Shown one piece after another: positions 1 to 11,120 of a stretch of 64,000 nt of DNA. The DNA comes from Gibbula magus (lineage: Eukaryota; Mollusca; Gastropoda; Trochida; Trochidae): assembly GCA_936450465.1 (NCBI GenBank), contig OW388302.1:15401530-15465529 (forward strand), in the 5' to 3' direction. Made by a program: the position numbers and the translations under genes. The notes below the pieces were generated by a model that saw only the letters and a program-made list of their open reading frames with translations, had not been told where the DNA came from and did not search any database. The first letter of the stretch is position 1; each line of letters opens with the position of its first letter.

Positions 1-30
1 TGTATATATATATATATATATATATATAAG
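1..30. repeat. (TA)n microsatellite
   Basis: Uninterrupted TA dinucleotides fill about 3-28 at the very left edge, so the array may continue off the window. Confidence 0.9.
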
Positions 31-430
31 ATATTGTTAGCTCCTTTGTGTTTTTATTCTTCTCCAAAGAGTTACCCATCCCTGCGTAAACATCATTGTT
101 TAAATTCAGAGACCTGAACATATCAAAAGACACCACTTCAGTTTGTATGCACATCCACAGTTTTAAACAGACTATAGTGAACTTATTTTTGAGTTTTTCT
201 CCGGAAATGACATGAATACAGACAAACGGTCAGGGGAACGACTAAATGATTTACTGTTTGCTTGTGAATATTTGTATGTAGCTAATTTGTGCATTTCATC
301 CGGGTGTGAAATAAATTCAAATGTCCTGGCAACTTTCTCGTTTTTCACGTGCAATCGGTAGTAATGTTGATGTTTGCACTCGTTTGACATCTTGTACATT
401 TCAGCGTGCTGCACGTGTGCCACGAGTTTC
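31..430 (+). other. 3' flank of an off-window TRIM-like paralogue
   Basis: About 34-280 matches 55440-55710, which lies just downstream of gene C's poly(A) signal. About 250-420 matches the region downstream of genes A and B (10430-10560 and 24060-24200). The same order of conserved blocks after three related genes implies that a fourth member ends just left of the window. The short antisense frame at 172-423 is not conserved and is taken as chance. Confidence 0.55.
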
Positions 431-1011
431 TTGTTCTCCCGTCAGCCATCAGGTCGACAGCTCACTTGATCAGTTCTCTCAGACATAAAATTTGTGTGTT
501 AGACTTAATTCAAGAAAGAGATTTCAACTGCTTTGTTCATTCGCAATATCAGTAAATTAACTTTGTCTAAATTCAGACTTTGTACTTTAAGCATTATCCT
601 CCCTTCATATCGAATGTGTATGTTTCAAGCCGTTTATATTTTAATTGAAAAATGACTGATGCAATATATTTATTAAAGATCTACACAAACTAGTAGGTTT
701 GTTAACCCAGTTGGTACAATCTCTTAAACATCCACCATTTTAAAATGTATCTCTCTCAGGGTTAATTTATTATTATGACGTTGTTTCCATCATAATATCT
801 AATTATGATGTATATTATTTGAAATACATGTCTGATATTTAAGATGATGTTATTAAGTGAAGCATTCCTTAAGAAATCGCCATAGTCTCTTGTAGAATTT
901 AATAATGAAAGTCAGTGTACAATTCATAATAAGATAATATCTGTTCGTGTTACTGTCAACCAAGCCAATACAATGTGGTTGTTTTAGAATTCCTTTACAT
1001 GGAGAATCACG
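431..1011. other. Intergenic, nothing recognised
   Basis: AT-rich DNA with stops in every frame and no recognisable repeat or RNA gene. Confidence 0.6.
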
Positions 1012-1084
1012 TGAGTGAAATAGGTGAGTGAAATAGATGAGTGAAATAGATGAGTGAAATAGGTGAGTGAAATAGGTGAGTGAT
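1012..1084. repeat. 13-bp tandem repeat
   Basis: About five and a half copies of GAGTGAAATAGRT lie head to tail, with only A/G variation near the end of the unit. Confidence 0.9.
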
Positions 1085-1257
1085 ATAATTGTTTTTCATA
1101 GTTTATTACATCCTACAGCAATTGGGCATCAATGAATTCCATTCCACATTATGTTATCACCAACTTCTATGAATTTTAATTTTAATTTTAATTTTTAACT
1201 CATCATTATTTATGGCATCCGCCTGTCCTGTCCAATCGTATGTAAACGTTTTGTTTT

Positions 1258-1480
1258 TAGCTCATTAGGCCTGAAAGGCCCGATGGTCATATGGCATGGC
1301 ATGGCGTCCGGTGTCCGGCCATCCGTCCATAAACTTTTCGCTTTTTCGACTGCTTCTCCAGAACCAATAACTTCACAGAGCTGAAATTTTATGTGCAGAC
1401 TCCTTGGCCAATGGGAATTCTAAATTGTAGATGTTGTGACCCCATGACCCCACATGGGGTCACAGGGATTTTGAAATTGA
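1258..1480. repeat. Dispersed repeat related to the 145-bp unit
   Basis: A 5' part with AGGCCTGAAAGGCCCGATGG and a cluster of GTCCG/CATCC words is followed by one copy of the unit tandemly repeated at 31168-31758 (shared CTCCTTGGCCAATGG and TGACCCCATGACCCC words). A more decayed relative lies at 6595-6850. It resembles an old interspersed repeat; no coding capacity is seen. Confidence 0.65.
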
Positions 1481-4400
1481 CTATTCAATGTGTATTTCTA
1501 ATGCAGGATATTGAGCTCGCTTATCATATTATCAAAACTCTGATATTTATATGTCATTGTTTTTCAATTTATGAGAGTAAGCATAACGCACTAATCAATA
1601 CTAATACTAACTCAATAATCCGCACAAAACTGAATTCAAAACGCTCAGCTGCTAAATGCATAATGTGTCCTTCATAGAGCAAACATAAAAAAACTGAAAT
1701 AATGATTAAGGCAGCTGACTTCTACACTTCTACAAACGTATAATAATCCCACAGCTCCCATGAGTGTCAAAACGTACAGTTCGAACACAACAGACAACAC
1801 AAATTCAATTCAAAACATGTAGCTGAATAAAGTATATCAGAGCGCTACCACTATTACCTGAACTGGGTTAGTCGAGCTGAATAAAGCTTGAACGTCTTTC
1901 AATAAAGATTGCCTTATTCAGGTAAGTGATCACTGAATATCACCTTTAGTCATAGTGAATATAATACAGAGTGATATATCAGGTTTTGTGAGTGAGGTGG
2001 TTATTGCTTAACGCCACTTGGACAATATTGCAGCCATTAGCGATGAGAGATTTGATCATTACACTTTACCTTGGCTTTTATTTAAGAGAAGGGGGCAAAC
2101 ATAAAGGAGATAATATATTAATATAATATAATATAAGCCATTTATAATGCGTCAAACTCCACTGGGTCATGCTCACAGCGCATACAACACAAAAGTCAAT
2201 AATAGTATAAATGATAAGTAGTCACCATTTCTCATGTCCTGATTCGTATGGGTAATGTGTTCTTTCTGCTGAGTACTTCTCTTGAATTAGTTACAACCTG
2301 AAATATATCTGTTTCTAAGGTTTAAGAACAATAGATTTATTTTAAAAGATGTTATAATTGAAATAACATTAAAATTGCCATTAGTAATCCTTATGTATAA
2401 TCAATTTGTATTTAACAACCCTCTTTCATTTCTCTCCTCGTGTACGTGTAAACTGGAGAACTGTTATTGATCTAAATCTATTTTAATTGCAGTGTGTGTA
2501 TCATTATATAGTAAGGCAATGAAAACGTTCAAGGTTTATTTTGAAAACCTATATATGGATATGGTAAAACAAGTTAATTTCGTCACCTGGAAACCCTTAT
2601 CGATTTTCGGATAAAGTAGACCCGGGTTGCATAGAAAATGTCACCTGAATCCTCGTTTTGAATGTGTTGCATTCAGTAATTCAGTGAGTTGAGACAGGTT
2701 GTCCAGGCAGGTATAGACAGGTATACAATAATTTAACCAAACTACATGTATATGCATATACAACCAGCCACTTCATGATTGTGTAATCTGTAGTCGGATT
2801 GCTTCTTTGTAATGCTAGCCAGGCGAGGGTTACTGAAATGAATTCCTTTGAGATTCACTTCAATATGAATTTAATTTTTTAACAAACCTGGTTCTGCCGG
2901 TTAACATCAGAAGATAAACATTTTCATAACAATTCTATTTCACTGTTTAAACCTTCTCTTTATACAAGATTACTGACATCTAATATACCTTGCTATTCAT
3001 TACTCTGAATACAAGACGTGTCCTCATATTCTCACAGAATCACATTGATTGTGACACAAACTTTATTGTATATAACTGAAACAAAAAGGCAAAACTCAGA
3101 ACAGTTTTGATTAAAAAAACTCCTTTTCGGATGTATTTATCATTTCTGTTTTAATTTTGTTTGAGAAAGACTATTTGCCTTATCATCATATGAGGTATAA
3201 CTAGGAGAGAACCTTTCATATGTCTAAATGGTATTAATATAGATATTGAATACAGTGTGATATAGGGTATTCAATATTCCGAGGCAGTGTTAACACTCAC
3301 AGTTTCTCCTGAAGAAAGAGTTTTGAAATGGTGAATGGTTACCACCTCTGTGTTTGAATAGTATAATCCTGGACATGATTTAGCAGTTTGTGAATAGCAT
3401 TTGGACGGTTGTATAGCATGAATTCTATGCAATCTCCCTGGTCCACCTGCCTTTGCGACGTCAGGAGGTTATTTCTGCTTTAAACATTAACCAGTACTAC
3501 ACAAATACACTATCAACATTTCAGTTCAGAAAATCAGGACGCCGTCAAGGTAAGTTTAGCAGGTTTAAAAGTATATAGGAATTGATCAATCGTAATTAGC
3601 TACAATATCAACTATGTAAAGGTATAGGTGTAATATGAGAACCAAACCTGCTATCAATGTATATATGTAAACACTATTCATAAATTCTTCTGTACCACAT
3701 GTATTGTTTGATGTTAACACCCACATTGCTAGCAATGTACCTGTTTATACATTTTCCTTATGCTTCATTTATGCCTCACATATTACTCCCGTACGTTATT
3801 TTGATTATTGAATCAACCAATCACACGTACAGTTACAACACACAAGACGTACAAGTTTGTGATACGGTAAATAAATAGCATTGTTATAATTCAGAACCAC
3901 TAGGAGTCTCTATTTTATCTTTATTCAAACCATAAACGTGAATGCACGATACATGATGCATGAACGTGCTTCTTCATGATGTTAAGACAAGGCTTTCAGC
4001 TCTTTCTATCAAACAGGTAGTACTTTATACTAATGCAGAAACTATTTAATGAGTGTCAGTGTAATACACTGTCTATCAAACAATATGTATGTAATAGAAT
4101 ACTGAATGGAAATTGCCAAACTTTAAGTTTATTTCATCTTGTTATGTATGGATATTTGTTAACTATCAACTTTACACATCTAGCACAAGATACATCTATA
4201 TATCAAGTCTATTTAGTGCATGTGTATAGAGTAATTCTATAACGGTATTTACTGCATGAGATTGATTTGAAATTGTATCAAAGATTTATCATCCAAAACT
4301 GGGTTTCACATGAGATATCCGTTGTATGAGATCAAGTAACACCTCCTAGGAGATATCGTTATGACAGTAGATTGTGAACAATGCCCTGTTGGCATCAGCT

Positions 4401-4802
4401 ACATGACATCACAATGTTTTTTGCATCATCAAGTAATGACATCACAATGCTAAGACATCATAATCACAAAACAATGACATAACAGCACTGGAAGCCAAAT
4501 GGGAGTTTTGTGTCCATATATGTTCATTCTTCATTAAAAACTAAAAAAGAATGATTTTGAATGATAAATAGAATCTCTCCCTCGCGTCGTCTGATATCAA
4601 TTATATTAACACTCATTGATAAAAGTCAAAATATCCCCGGCAAGCCTCGGATTTTTGTAACTTTTATCAACTCATGTTGATATATTTGATTTCAGAAGAA
4701 GGGTGACAGTTACTGCTTTGGTATAAAATAACACGGTTATATATGTACTAGTAATGTTGAAAGAGAAAGATTGCCAATGTTACACCTCACAGTAAACAAA
4801 AA
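1481..4802. other. Intergenic, one SINE-tail fragment
   Basis: Mostly AT-rich unique sequence. A SINE-tail-like fragment (GTGAGTGAGGTGG then TTAACGCCACTT) lies at 1986-2040. A possible non-coding first exon ends at a good donor (CAAG|GTAAGT, 3549/3550) after an acceptor-like AACATTTCAG at 3524. It could be a leader for gene A, but nothing else supports that. The 69-codon frame at 4033-4242 is treated as chance. Confidence 0.4.
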
Positions 4803-5126
4803 CAATTCAATGAGGTGAGGTGAATCGAGTAAGGGTTTAACGCAGCTGTCAAGAGTATTTCACTTATATCACCGCTGCTAGTATTATGGATGGGAGAAAG
4901 CCTGCAACGCCATGTGGCTATGCACTGCGGTGAAACCTGCGAGCAGCGGCTGGAACTTGGTGGTACTGCGCTAAAATTCAGTGTAGCATTGCACCCAAAC
5001 CTTACTGCGTGTAGAACAGTTCTCTACTGCAGACCAAGTTGCCTTGCCCCAGGGGGGATTCGAACCCCGGACCTCTTGATCCGAAGTCTAACGCACTAAT
5101 TACTGTGCTATCCCGTCCCCACGAGT
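4803..5126 (-). mobile_element. tRNA-derived SINE
   Basis: On the - strand the element begins with a tRNA-like head at 5126-5058: an A-box-like TAGCACAGTAATTAGTGCG and a perfect B box GGTTCGAATCC. An unrelated body of about 200 bases follows, ending in GCGTTAAACCC and CACCT repeats. The body recurs at 36200-36360 and the tail at 20890-20935 and 50840-50872. The two ends of the tRNA-like part do not pair as an acceptor stem, so it is not a functional tRNA gene. Confidence 0.75.
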
Positions 5127-6167
5127 ACAATGATAGCTATATAAAGAGAAGTGACTCCAATATGATATAGTAATGTTTGATCATTGTTTGCAATAGAAGC
5201 TGAGGTGGTTGACCACACCAGAGAGCTGATTGTAGTACAGTAGAACAATGACACGTCATGAACAGACAAAGACTTCTATTTTTTCTATATTGAGAGGATG
5301 CGTCGGTAAAGTGACTAATTATTCTCTGTTTGAACTATGTAGCTAATGTGTCCTCATTCTTCATCTATGTATTTCATAGTGACTAGAGATCCATTGTGGT
5401 AATTATGTACAGACGGAGCTATTTACCTGTCGTCTCTGTGCTAAAAACAAATAATTGAAATCATGTCCTCCTTTTAACAAGAACTTATGATATGATTTAC
5501 CTTCATTCCAATATCTAAATCCACTTGCAAGGTTCATCTAATTTGAACACAGTCAGTTTAATAAATTTAAGAAATCAGTAATAGAGTAAGTGTAGCCTAT
5601 AGTCGGTCAAACTTGTGGGATTGCTTTTTCCGAAAATATCTAATTCATTTTTCAGTTCTGTAAAATCAATATGGGCATCAATTTTAACATTGATTTCATA
5701 GCTTAACTAAAAAATTGTCTTTATAACTATGAGTATATGTTTGTGGTTGTTTTGATACTGCATAATCAAATAATTTAATGTATAACATGCTGTTTAAACT
5801 TGTAATTCACGTGCTTGACCTAATTTACTGTGGGATTTAGCTGGTGAATGGAAGGATTGTCTCAAAATGGAAGAGTCACTTACTTAAATGTTTTCAGAAC
5901 AATTCACCTCGAGCGTTATAACTTTGAGATGTTCCCCAAAACCTACGCACATAGTAAAACTTACTTCAGATCATGAACATGAATCTCAAGCTTATGCGAC
6001 CTGCTAGAAATTACCTCAAAAACTCCTACTCCCGCCTTGTGATAATAAAACAAACCCTAAAATATAATGAGAGCTATTTAAAAAATACCGTTTAGATCAT
6101 AGTTGTTAGTGTTTGAGCCGTGGTTGCGATGCTTGTATTAAAAGAAGAACATAACTCAAATAAACAT
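5127..6167. other. Intergenic, nothing recognised
   Basis: AT-rich sequence without an open frame, tandem repeat or RNA gene that I can support. Confidence 0.6.
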
Positions 6168-6173
6168 TTTATT
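6168..6173 (-). terminator. Poly(A) signal AATAAA (- strand)
   Basis: AATAAA on the - strand lies 76 bases past the stop codon of the exon at 6249-6341, a typical place for a short 3' UTR. Confidence 0.45.
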
Positions 6174-6248
6174 ACACCAATATTGTTTTTACAGTTTAAA
6201 CAGCTGAGAGCAATCATGAAGTATGTACAGTGATATCAATGTTGACGT

Positions 6249-6341
6249 TCAGAAGTATTCAGGTGGTTCTTCTCGAGCTCCGGCGTCCTTTTCAACTTCA
6301 TTCACCATAGATAGAGTTGTCTGGACAATACTTCCCAAAAC
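6249..6341 (-). CDS. Terminal coding exon of an unidentified - strand gene
   Basis: A - strand acceptor (TCTTTACAG|GTT, AG at 6343-6342) opens a phase-0 frame of 30 codons ending in TGA at 6251-6249. The peptide runs VLGSIVQTTLSMVNEV and ends in an acidic, proline-rich tail (EEPPEYF). The segment has higher GC than its surroundings, and an AATAAA follows at 6173-6168. Acceptor, open frame, stop and poly(A) signal in order support a real 3' exon. The product is not recognised. Its upstream exons should lie at higher coordinates, inside or beyond the gene A region on the opposite strand, and I cannot find them; it could therefore be a stranded relic. Confidence 0.45.
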   Translation of the reverse strand, partial: VLGSIVQTTLSMVNEVEKDAGAREEPPEYF

Positions 6342-6594
6342 CTGTAAAGAATATTAAAAAGCCTTGTGAAAGTTATTTACATATTATCTGTAGCATGCAG
6401 GCCATTTAATGTTCAGTAACCTATGTTTAGTTTTACACCATTTCAATCAAGTTGACGTAAAATATTTACACAGTGATGTAAAATTGGGTACTGTTTGTAA
6501 CCAAATATATTAAAAGTCTATAAAAACCAGAGGAAGATATACGAAAAGTCACAGTGAAACAATGTTTGCTAGGCAAGTGATTTGTGCACTTTTG

Positions 6595-6850
6595 CTCGTG
6601 TGGTTAATTCATCGTTCTGAAAGGCCCGGTGGGATTATGGCATCACAAAGTATCCAAGGCTAATCGGGACAATGAATTGTAGATCTGTTGAACACGAGAC
6701 CCCTTATAAGGGCCAACAGGAGTCATGACCTCAATATCTGTATTCAAGTATTCTTCATTTCGAAAAGTTTTTGAAACCTGCCATGTTGTGTGCAGCTTCC
6801 TTGGCTACTGCGATAATAAATTGTAGACTTTGTTTCATCTCCAGAAGTAT
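6595..6850. repeat. Decayed dispersed repeat
   Basis: Shares words and their order with 1258-1480 (CTGAAAGGCCCGGTGG, CTTCCTTGGC, AAATTGTAGA), but with many substitutions. Confidence 0.5.
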
Positions 6851-7013
6851 TAGCCCTTACTTTGAAATGAATACAATCTCGCACATGTTCAAAAGCATAA
6901 TGATTTTATGATAAGTGAATTACTTACTCAGTCTTAGTTCAACACACGACTCTTCCTGACAAGACTTGTAAAACACTTGAAAAATTGGTTTATACTGTTA
7001 TTTCATGTTTCAG

Positions 7014-7335
7014 CCATGGCAAGGCGACAGAGGGGTGCACTAAATCCTGATGACGAGGACAGATTACGACAAAACTGGGGACTCTTAAACAGGGAGCTAG
7101 ATGGAGAAGATCTGGTAGACACAATGTTTGAGAATTTTTTCTATGGATGATGTTACAGAGGTCAGATATGCAGAAAAACATTCTCGTAAAAAGAGAACAG
7201 AAGTGTTTCTTGAGAAACTGTGTTATACAGGTGTAAATGGATATGGTGTGTTTCTAGAAGCTCTGAGGAAAGCAAGTTATCAACATGTGGCTGAGAAACT
7301 CGAGAAAACTGTTGTTCCATCTCAGGTTGAACGAG
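7014..7335 (+). pseudogene. CARD-domain exon of gene A, one frameshift
   Basis: After an acceptor (CATGTTTCAG|CC, AG at 7012-7013), an ATG at 7016 opens a frame reading MARRQRGALNPDDEDRLRQN and reaching an LDGEDLVDTMFENF stretch. It hits TGA at 7148-7150, just after a run of six T at 7135-7140. The next frame then continues without a break (SMDDVTEVRYAEKHSRKK, FLEKL, FLEALRKA) to a strong donor GAG|GTAAGT after 7335. The two parts together form a CARD death-fold pattern of about 90 residues. CARDs act by homotypic contacts in apoptosis and innate signalling. The donor is phase 1, matching the acceptor at 8809. The net change is one base too many or two too few; a base-calling error in the T run is possible. 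Confidence 0.75.
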
Positions 7336-8808
7336 GTAAGTAAGTTAAGAAAACCTAAGTATATAAGGTCGACCTTGAATTTGGTCCTTTTCTATTTCCA
7401 ATATTAATCTTCTATTTCCAATATTGGTCTATGGGAACTAAAATGTTACATAAAAGAACAAGGGCATCGCACTGATAACATTTCCTTGTCTTCTCAGGAA
7501 CCAAAATATGTTGAAATATTGTTTAAGGTATTGTAGATGGTTAGTTCTAAATAATGTTCACTATGAGTATTGAAGTTTGTTTTCTGGCAAATCTTTATGA
7601 ACTTGATTGGGTTATCTGGTCATAAATGGTAATAGTCATCTTGCCGATTTTAACCTGGTAGGTTGAGACATAATAGATTGATTATAATGTAGTAGTAGAC
7701 ATAGCAATTTTTGTAAGATAGTTACTACATAAAAATTCAAATTTAGTTTAATTGACTTCTTAAGACATGATATCGTTTGCATCGCTCGTTGTTTATGCAG
7801 CAAGTCAAATTTAGCACAAACAGGTTGGAAATGGTTTGGTCTCAATTCAAATGGAAATCATATTTTTATTGTCAAAGTTAAATGTTGCGAAACTTCAAAC
7901 TCGACATTGATTTGTGCATTATCTTAATTACAATCTTGTGTGATACAATTACTCAATTAAAAATATTTTAACATTTTAAGTGCTCGACATGGTCTCTAAA
8001 ACCATTCTTAGCCTCCATTACCTTTTGAAACGTTCTGTATAAGGAGTTAATGAGAAAGAGGAGTTCACCATATGGAAGTTAGCAAATACAGATTAAGTCC
8101 CTGTCATCTTCCTTTGTTACAAACAGGATGTATCCTTGGCATGTCCAGTTCATCACTTATATAATTAAACATAATAAATTTGCAATATAGATGTATATAC
8201 ACATGAAAACATGTATTTCATTATTATGACATTTTGCATTTTTTTTAATCTGTGGATCATACTGATATTTTTCCAGGGCTTCAATTTCGGTTTGTGTTTC
8301 TCAAAAACGCATATTCATTTTATTGCTTGTAGTGGGAAAATATAAATAACATCAAGTTGAAAGTTATTAGATGAAATTATCATTTAATTAGATGAAACTG
8401 TCATTTTATTAGATGAAACAGATGAATTAGATGAAACTATCATTTAATTAGATGAAACTATCATCTAATTTTGAATTAGCATTTTAATGATGTTAATAAC
8501 CAACTCTTTGCTTTTATTTCTATCACAAGCATAATTTACAAGTATGATCGACAGTCATAATGATAATTAAAAAATGAAGTGTAACTTGTGTCAATATAGC
8601 AACACCTGACCTGTCAGTGATATTAACTATCAATACAATTAATAAAACAAAACTTGCGACAATTAAATAGTCTTGCAGGAATCACAAACAAATTTTCCGT
8701 TTACTAATATGACCTTAAACATTGATCAGAACTTTGATTGTCACTTTGCTTATATATCTATCATTGACACAGACACTATCTAACATAGATGACATTGATG
8801 TTTTCCAG
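7336..8808 (+). other. Gene A intron between CARD and B-box exons
   Basis: Bounded by GAG|GTAAGT at 7335/7336 and TTTTCCAG at 8808. AT-rich. The left break of the 9.35-kb duplication falls at 8188 inside it, so copy B received only the 3' part. A degenerate tandem repeat built on ATTAGATGAAACTATCATTTA occupies 8363-8470; copy B has a shorter version at 22009-22095. Confidence 0.6.
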
Positions 8809-9923
8809 GACCTGACCTTTGCTCCGTGTGTAAAGAAGACGGGAAGACAACTCCATCTACACACTGGTGTTTTGAATGCCAAGCTTCATTCTGCAAGAGA
8901 TGTCTGAGACTTCATAGTAAAATGCCAAATCTGAAGTATCATGACATTGTCCCAAATTCAGAGAAAGGAAAGCATATAGATAAGGATCACATGAGCTTAA
9001 GACACGACCGTGATAATAAGAAGAAAGACATCGAAGTGATTGAGATGAAGATAAACAAGATGAGTATGAATTCACAGCGAATTGACAGCATAGATCTGAC
9101 AGTATCACCTGTACTAGATGGAGTTATTGAAGCTAAACTTAGTCTGGGAGACAGTTGTTCTGTTACAGATTGTTTGATAATGAACAGTGCAGATACAAAA
9201 ATAACTGTGTTCGCTGAGTATACAAAACGACATCTGAAATCATTTTACACTAGAGGTGGACAGTCATGTTCAAGTGTACTCCAAGTGTCCGGTAGTCCCA
9301 GGTGTATAACAGTTATCAGTGAAGGTAAGGTAGCTGTGTCTCTTCCTGACTCTCAACGTATCATCACAGCTGCTGTGACTCCTGACCTGGAACTCCTGTC
9401 TACAATACAGACAAGTAAGAAATACAAAGGTCTGTCTACTCTGGATCAGTCAACACTTGTGGCCGGCTCTAATGATACACCCTCTGTAGATCTGATTGAT
9501 ATGAAGGGAACCATCTTGAAGACCTTCACAACACTTCCTGCCATAGAAAAGAGCTTCATTGATCCTCACTACATACATGTAACCAGACAAGGCACTATCC
9601 TGGTGTCACACCATGGTCTGAAATCTATCACCTGTCTGACACAGACTGGTGACATTGTATTCACATACACACCCATTGGAGACAGAGCATTGAGAGTTCC
9701 ATGGGGAATTACATCCACCAGTACAGGAGACATTCTTGTAGCTGACTATCCTGCACACAAAGTGATTCATCTCAGTGAATCAGGAGAGTTCATCAGAGAT
9801 ATTCTGACAGCAGAGGATGGTTTAGAGAATCCAACCGGTATGTGTTTTGATGGAGACAAACTGTGTGTTACATTGATGAACAAGGGTTTACATCAATACA
9901 GATTTTGTTATGAGTGTATATAG
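8809..9923 (+). CDS. Gene A exon 2: B-box 1 + NHL-like protein (TRIM-derived)
   Basis: A phase-1 acceptor (TTTTCCAG|GA) leads into 370 codons ending in TAG at 9921-9923. B-box 1 is complete: counted from the first full codon, zinc ligands C4, C7, C20, C23, C28, C31, H35 and H44. The last 280 residues are NHL-like beta-propeller sequence (RVPWGITSTSTGDILVADY). Against gene C, about 176 residues are missing between NSEKGKH and RHDRDN, removing B-box 2 and the whole coiled coil. No in-frame ATG precedes Met38, so the exon depends on an upstream exon; the CARD exon at 7014-7335 fits in phase. The predicted product is CARD/B-box 1/NHL-like, perhaps an adaptor or sensor without ligase activity. AATAAA lies at 10222. 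Confidence 0.8.
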
Positions 9924-10221
9924 AGGTTGACATGGTCATACTAATTATGGCACAAATTACTGAACCTGAAACTACTTATGAAACAAAATGACTGAACCTA
10001 AAACAGACACGCAGTTGCCAAGATTCTTATGTATAGTCGACTGTAGCATCAAAGTTGTGTCAATGGACCCATCCGTGTGTTACATTAATGCTGAATGTAA
10101 TTAACCTAATTACATATTTGTCAAGAATAGATGACTCAAACTTCAACATATCAGCGTCAATGTCATCAAGTCGTACACAAATGTATTTGCAAAATGAATT
10201 TACACAATTCCCAAAAACTTA

Positions 10222-10227
10222 AATAAA
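10222..10227 (+). terminator. Poly(A) signal of gene A
   Basis: AATAAA in a TTAAATAAA context, about 300 bases past the stop; the equivalent lies at 23858 in gene B and 55404 in gene C. Confidence 0.65.
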
Positions 10228-10263
10228 GCAAAATACCCTTACTTAGTGATAAACATGCAAAGC

Positions 10264-11076
10264 AAACATTGTCTTTAAATTTTTAGTTTTGCTCAAAAAA
10301 TTAACCCAGCCATGTGTCAATAAGACATTTCCTCCAGAACACAAATCTTTTAAATTTTTCAAATCTTGCTTTAAGAGATGGTAATCAATTTATCAAAGTC
10401 AGGGAAACACAAGGACGACTATATGATATACTGCTTGCTAGTAAATATGTGTGTTCAAGCATTCAAACGTTAGCGCATCTTGCCTGTTGTTCACGTGCAA
10501 ACGGTAGTCCTGTTTATACATGCCGTGTCAATGCTTTTGACATTTTGTACATTTCTTCATGCTGCACGTTCACGTTAAATTGGGTTGCATATAGCGTGCT
10601 TTCATTTTACAAAATGCCAAGAAACCAAGTTGGCGGATGCTGCCGATAGATCGGTGATAGAACTTTCCCTTTAAAAAAAAACATGCGATCAGCCATGATT
10701 GCTTCAGACGCCCTTTTCGGAGTTGGTAACATTGGTTACCCTTCTCAGTGCATCAATCAATTAACTTACATACACCTTACTATATCCTTTAACACTTAAC
10801 ACTTCGATACATTCATTTCTGTAACGCACATATATTTACATTTTCTCTCATAAGCCTTAATGAACTTTCAAATCTATGATTAGTACATGAAATATCGAAA
10901 AAAAGATCGTTGTAATCTACACCCATTCAGAAATTTTTTAAACATTCACTTATTTACACTGGTAGTGGTTACGTACCAAATGGAATTGAAAATTTGAAAA
11001 TAAAACGGTGAATTTGAACAGTTCATTTAGATACATTTATCATAGAGGTACAATACCATTTGTTTTTTAATTTTGT
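10264..11076 (+). other. Gene A 3' flank
   Basis: About 10430-10560 resembles 250-420 and so belongs to the conserved 3' flank of the gene family. Copy B lacks about 28 bases near 10715-10743. The 111-codon frame at 10314-10649 is not open to the same end in copy B and is taken as chance. Confidence 0.5.
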
Positions 11077-11102
11077 GGGGGGGGGGGGGGGGGGGGGGGG
11101 GG
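11077..11102 (+). repeat. Poly-G tract (26 G)
   Basis: An unbroken run of 26 G; in copy B the tract is 13 G (24692-24704) followed by about 20 extra bases. It could form G-quadruplexes and is prone to length error in assembly. Confidence 0.95.
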
Positions 11103-11120
11103 CCAGTCCAATAATAGAAA

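Noticed and set aside
5058..5126. A functional tRNA gene
   Set aside because: Good A- and B-box words but no acceptor-stem pairing, and it is fused to a repeated SINE body.
8722..8907. Alternative N-terminus beginning MIRTLIVTLLIYLSLTQ for gene A
   Set aside because: A signal-peptide-like start, but in the wrong frame relative to the B-box; it reads through the splice acceptor and ends after 61 codons.
8857..9108. 83-codon antisense frame inside gene A exon 2 (and its copy at 22493)
   Set aside because: Shadow of a real coding exon; it has no independent support.
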